DNA from: Monomorium pharaonis
Lineage: Eukaryota > Arthropoda > Insecta > Hymenoptera > Formicidae
Assembly: GCF_013373865.1 (NCBI RefSeq)
Contig: NC_050472.1
Location: forward strand, 2,294,001 to 2,358,000
Direction of reading: 5' to 3'
DNA: 64,000 nt
The stretch's first letter is position 1. Every line of letters starts with the position of its first letter. This document shows positions 61,754 through 64,000 of this stretch, in pieces. Position numbers and translations under genes: made by a program. The notes under the pieces were generated by a model. The model saw only the letters and a list, made by a program, of their open reading frames with translations, was not told where the DNA came from and did no database searches.

Positions 61754-61960
61754 ATGGAGGTGGACACGGAGAACGTCGGCATGGACGAGACGGACGCGTT
61801 GATGAGAGCCGACGGCGACGGCGGCGGCGGCGGCAATGACATCGTCAACGTCGTCACCAGTAACGGCAACGACGACGATGAGGCGCCCACCGTCGAGGAG
61901 ACCTACGAGATCACCACCACCAGGCGCAAGACCATTCGCACCAGCTACAAGATCCAGGAG
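61754..61960 (+). CDS. First coding exon of an unrecognised gene (partial)
   Basis: ATG at 61754 opens 69 codons to a consensus GTAAGT donor at 61961 in phase 0. The product starts MEVDTENVGMDETDALM, has a Gly run (GDGGGGGND) and an acidic stretch (NDDDEAP), then a basic Thr/Arg-rich segment (YEITTTRRKTIRTSYKIQE). The sharp acidic-to-basic change and strong donor support a real N-terminal exon of a gene running out of the window. Upstream codons remain open to about 61670, with another possible ATG. I do not recognise the family, and no enzyme motif or membrane segment is present in this part. It lies about 1.15 kb downstream of MRI1 on the same strand. Confidence 0.6.
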
Positions 61961-64000
61961 GTAAGTTCGACGATGATGTGACGATCGGCGTAGCGTGGGC
62001 GTGCACGAGGGCAGCGATGAGCTCAGCACGCTTGGGAAACGAAAGACCACGATGAAGGGTAATCGACGCGTAGGTCGAACGAGAGACCCGACGATTTCCC
62101 CCGACAATAGTCCGCGCGGACGGGTTCAATTCCGTACAACGAAGCGTTATTTTGAGACGAACGTCCAAGTCCGCCGGCCGTAAGGTCGAAAGATCTCGAA
62201 ATACGCGATAGACGGACTGAGGAAAGTGAGATTTTTCTCTCGGTAGAGCATGGGCGAATTATTTCGCGGACGCGAAATGAGGGAAAGGGAATTTATTTCC
62301 CTCGTATACTCTGAATATTATTCGCATCGCCCGCTTGTGTACCGTATACACGATAGATTCTGTTCCAGAAGTTGCGAGTTGGTAAACTATTCCGTCGGTG
62401 TTTATTATTCGCGCGGACCGAGAGAGGAAAAGAGAGAGAGAGAGAGAGGGAGAAAAAGAGAGAAACGCAATGCAACTGCAGAATTCTCGCGGGCGCAACG
62501 CAAAATTCGTCGGGCGAGTGATGCGTAAGCGTCGCCGCGTACGTAATACGATTTAGCCAAACAGTAGCTACTGTTTATTTATCCGTTCCGCGGTGGCGGG
62601 GTGTGTAACTAACCGACGTACATCTCGTTATTTAGCTCAAACGCAGCGAGATGCAGTTTACACGAAACTCGCGAAAATCATGGTGCAGTAGTAGCCTCGT
62701 CAATTTTTGCCTCGTCGATCCTGCCGCCCCGTATTTTTCGCCCGTCGCGTGGCGACGAAAGAGAGGATCCGCCGTCGCACGCACGCGCGCGCGCGCGCGC
62801 GCGTGCGATTGTCGCGTTTCCACGTGAGACGAACGATCCTACGTCATTGTCAGGACGACGGTTTTAGAACTGGCAACGAACTCTGTTTCGAGCCAAGGCG
62901 GAGAAAACGACGGCCGGCGTCGTAAACCCCGAGTAAACGAGCGACGGACGCGATCGGAAACCTCTCGATGAACGAACGTACATTCGCGTACGTACTCTGC
63001 GTCTGTGATTTGCGTCTTCCTGTGTACGAGGCGCGAGCTGTCGTAACTCTTATTAAAAAAAGAAAATCCTGTCCTCCCCAAATGAAAAACAAACGCGTCG
63101 GACGGGAAGTCTCCGAAGACGCTCGCAGCAGAAGCGCTCGTAGGTCAGATCGGCGCCAAATCTTTTCGACGTCATTGCAAACAGGTGTCTCTGAAAATAA
63201 AAGCCTTTAGTTATGTTATTCGGGAGTAAGCTTCGCGAAAATCGACTTGGGGGAAGGGAGAGACGAAATTCATGCCGACGCAGTTCGAATGCCGATTGTG
63301 ACGACTGTTGAAAGGCTTCGATTTCGCGAGGCGTCAAAATGCATGCGCGACCGGACGACTGTCCGCATACCGATGAGAATTGCAAAATTCTTGGCTTGAG
63401 CTCGAACGTCACTTCAACGCGTCGTTCCGCCGAATTAACAAAAGGACACGTTAGGTGCGCGCTATAAATCCCCCAGGTGTGTAAAAAATGCCTCGTTCAC
63501 GCGCGTGTGATTTAATCTCTCGCATAAAATTAACAGCGAAAACATGTTAAACTACGCGTTTAAATATGCAGATTTATCTCTTTTATTTCCTTGCGGTACA
63601 TTTATCTTTTTTTTATTTGCTTCATTTTTGCACGGAAAACTAAATCACACATACGAATGAGGCATTTTTTTTTACACACTCGGTGTTCAGAGGGGTGTAA
63701 ATAACGTGAGCGCGGTGATGTTGAGTAAAACGGATGGGGATTTTTCGAGTAAACAAAAAGAGAGGGAGGCGTTACGAGGTACGATCGGGAAAAACTAGCT
63801 GCGAAAATTTAACAGCTTCTAAATGAAGGAGATCGCGCTGGAAGAGGTTTCGCGGGAACGATCGCGTCGTAAACTTGGCGACTGTCTGTCGTCCGTGGTG
63901 CGTATTAGCTGGTCACAAAGCTGCTACCGTGATTCCACTGTTAAAACGAGAAACGGCGCTTCTCTCGTTAAAGCGAAGCAAGTAAATTGCAGTCCACTTT
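61961..64000 (+). other. First intron of the unrecognised gene
   Basis: CpG-rich non-coding DNA to the window end, with a (GA)n run at about 62429-62462 and an alternating (CG)n run at 62780-62806. No second exon could be supported. Confidence 0.5.
62780..62806. repeat. Alternating (CG)n tract
   Basis: CGCACGCACG followed by about nine CG units, alternating purine/pyrimidine and nearly palindromic (GCACGC...GCGTGC). Such sequence can form left-handed DNA in principle. Confidence 0.85.

Noticed and set aside
61601..62107. 168-codon open frame on the - strand
   Set aside because: Shadow of the CpG-rich first exon of the + strand gene; low-complexity Ser/Pro/Val composition.
62115..62130. GGGTTCAATTCC resembling a tRNA B box
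   Set aside because: No A box, acceptor stem or cloverleaf can be formed around it.

Overview
This window looks like chromosomal DNA from a hymenopteran insect, probably an ant. The evidence is indirect. The first gene is an insect-specific BTB/zinc-finger gene whose protein is close to Fruitless. Genes are small-exoned and lie in long introns. Non-coding DNA alternates AT-rich stretches with stretches unusually dense in CpG, and simple repeats are abundant. There are no operons, ribosome-binding sites or CRISPR arrays. Most long reading frames here are chance frames in repeat or CpG-rich DNA.

About 4.8-48.7 kb (+ strand) is the common and 3' part of fruitless (fru). A BTB exon (4760-5290), a linker exon (6078-6257) and a short phase-shifting exon (9395-9518) form the shared body. 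Four well-separated alternative last exons (13042, 29903, 44304, 48401) each encode one pair of C2H2 zinc fingers. All four have an acceptor in the same phase as the donor of the 9395-9518 exon. A fifth alternative last exon (7275-7943) joins in frame to the linker exon instead. It encodes a different kind of zinc-binding domain, resembling the C17orf113/ZMYM/TTF-type zinc finger, rather than C2H2 fingers. One BTB dimerisation module could thus be combined with at least five C-terminal ends. I did not recognise the distal sex-specific promoter exons known for fru in other insects; they may lie upstream of the window.

The long introns and 3' regions of fru (9.5-58 kb) hold microsatellites and two short inverted-repeat elements that look like MITEs. 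They also hold degenerate arrays of GGATTC/GAATCC words upstream of two zinc-finger exons, and an 11-base word (TAGCGACCCCC) present three times in about 350 bases. A Helitron-like 5' end followed by a 10-base minisatellite lies at 57.5-57.9 kb.

At 58742-60602 (+) is a complete five-exon gene for methylthioribose-1-phosphate isomerase (MRI1, methionine salvage), 364 residues, with the catalytic Cys169 and Asp249 visible. Its probable polyadenylation signal is at 61163. At 61754-61960 (+) is the likely first coding exon of a third gene, acidic and unrecognised, whose remainder is beyond the window. I see no functional link between the three genes.

All splice junctions were read from GT/AG signals and reading-frame phase only; no transcript data were available.
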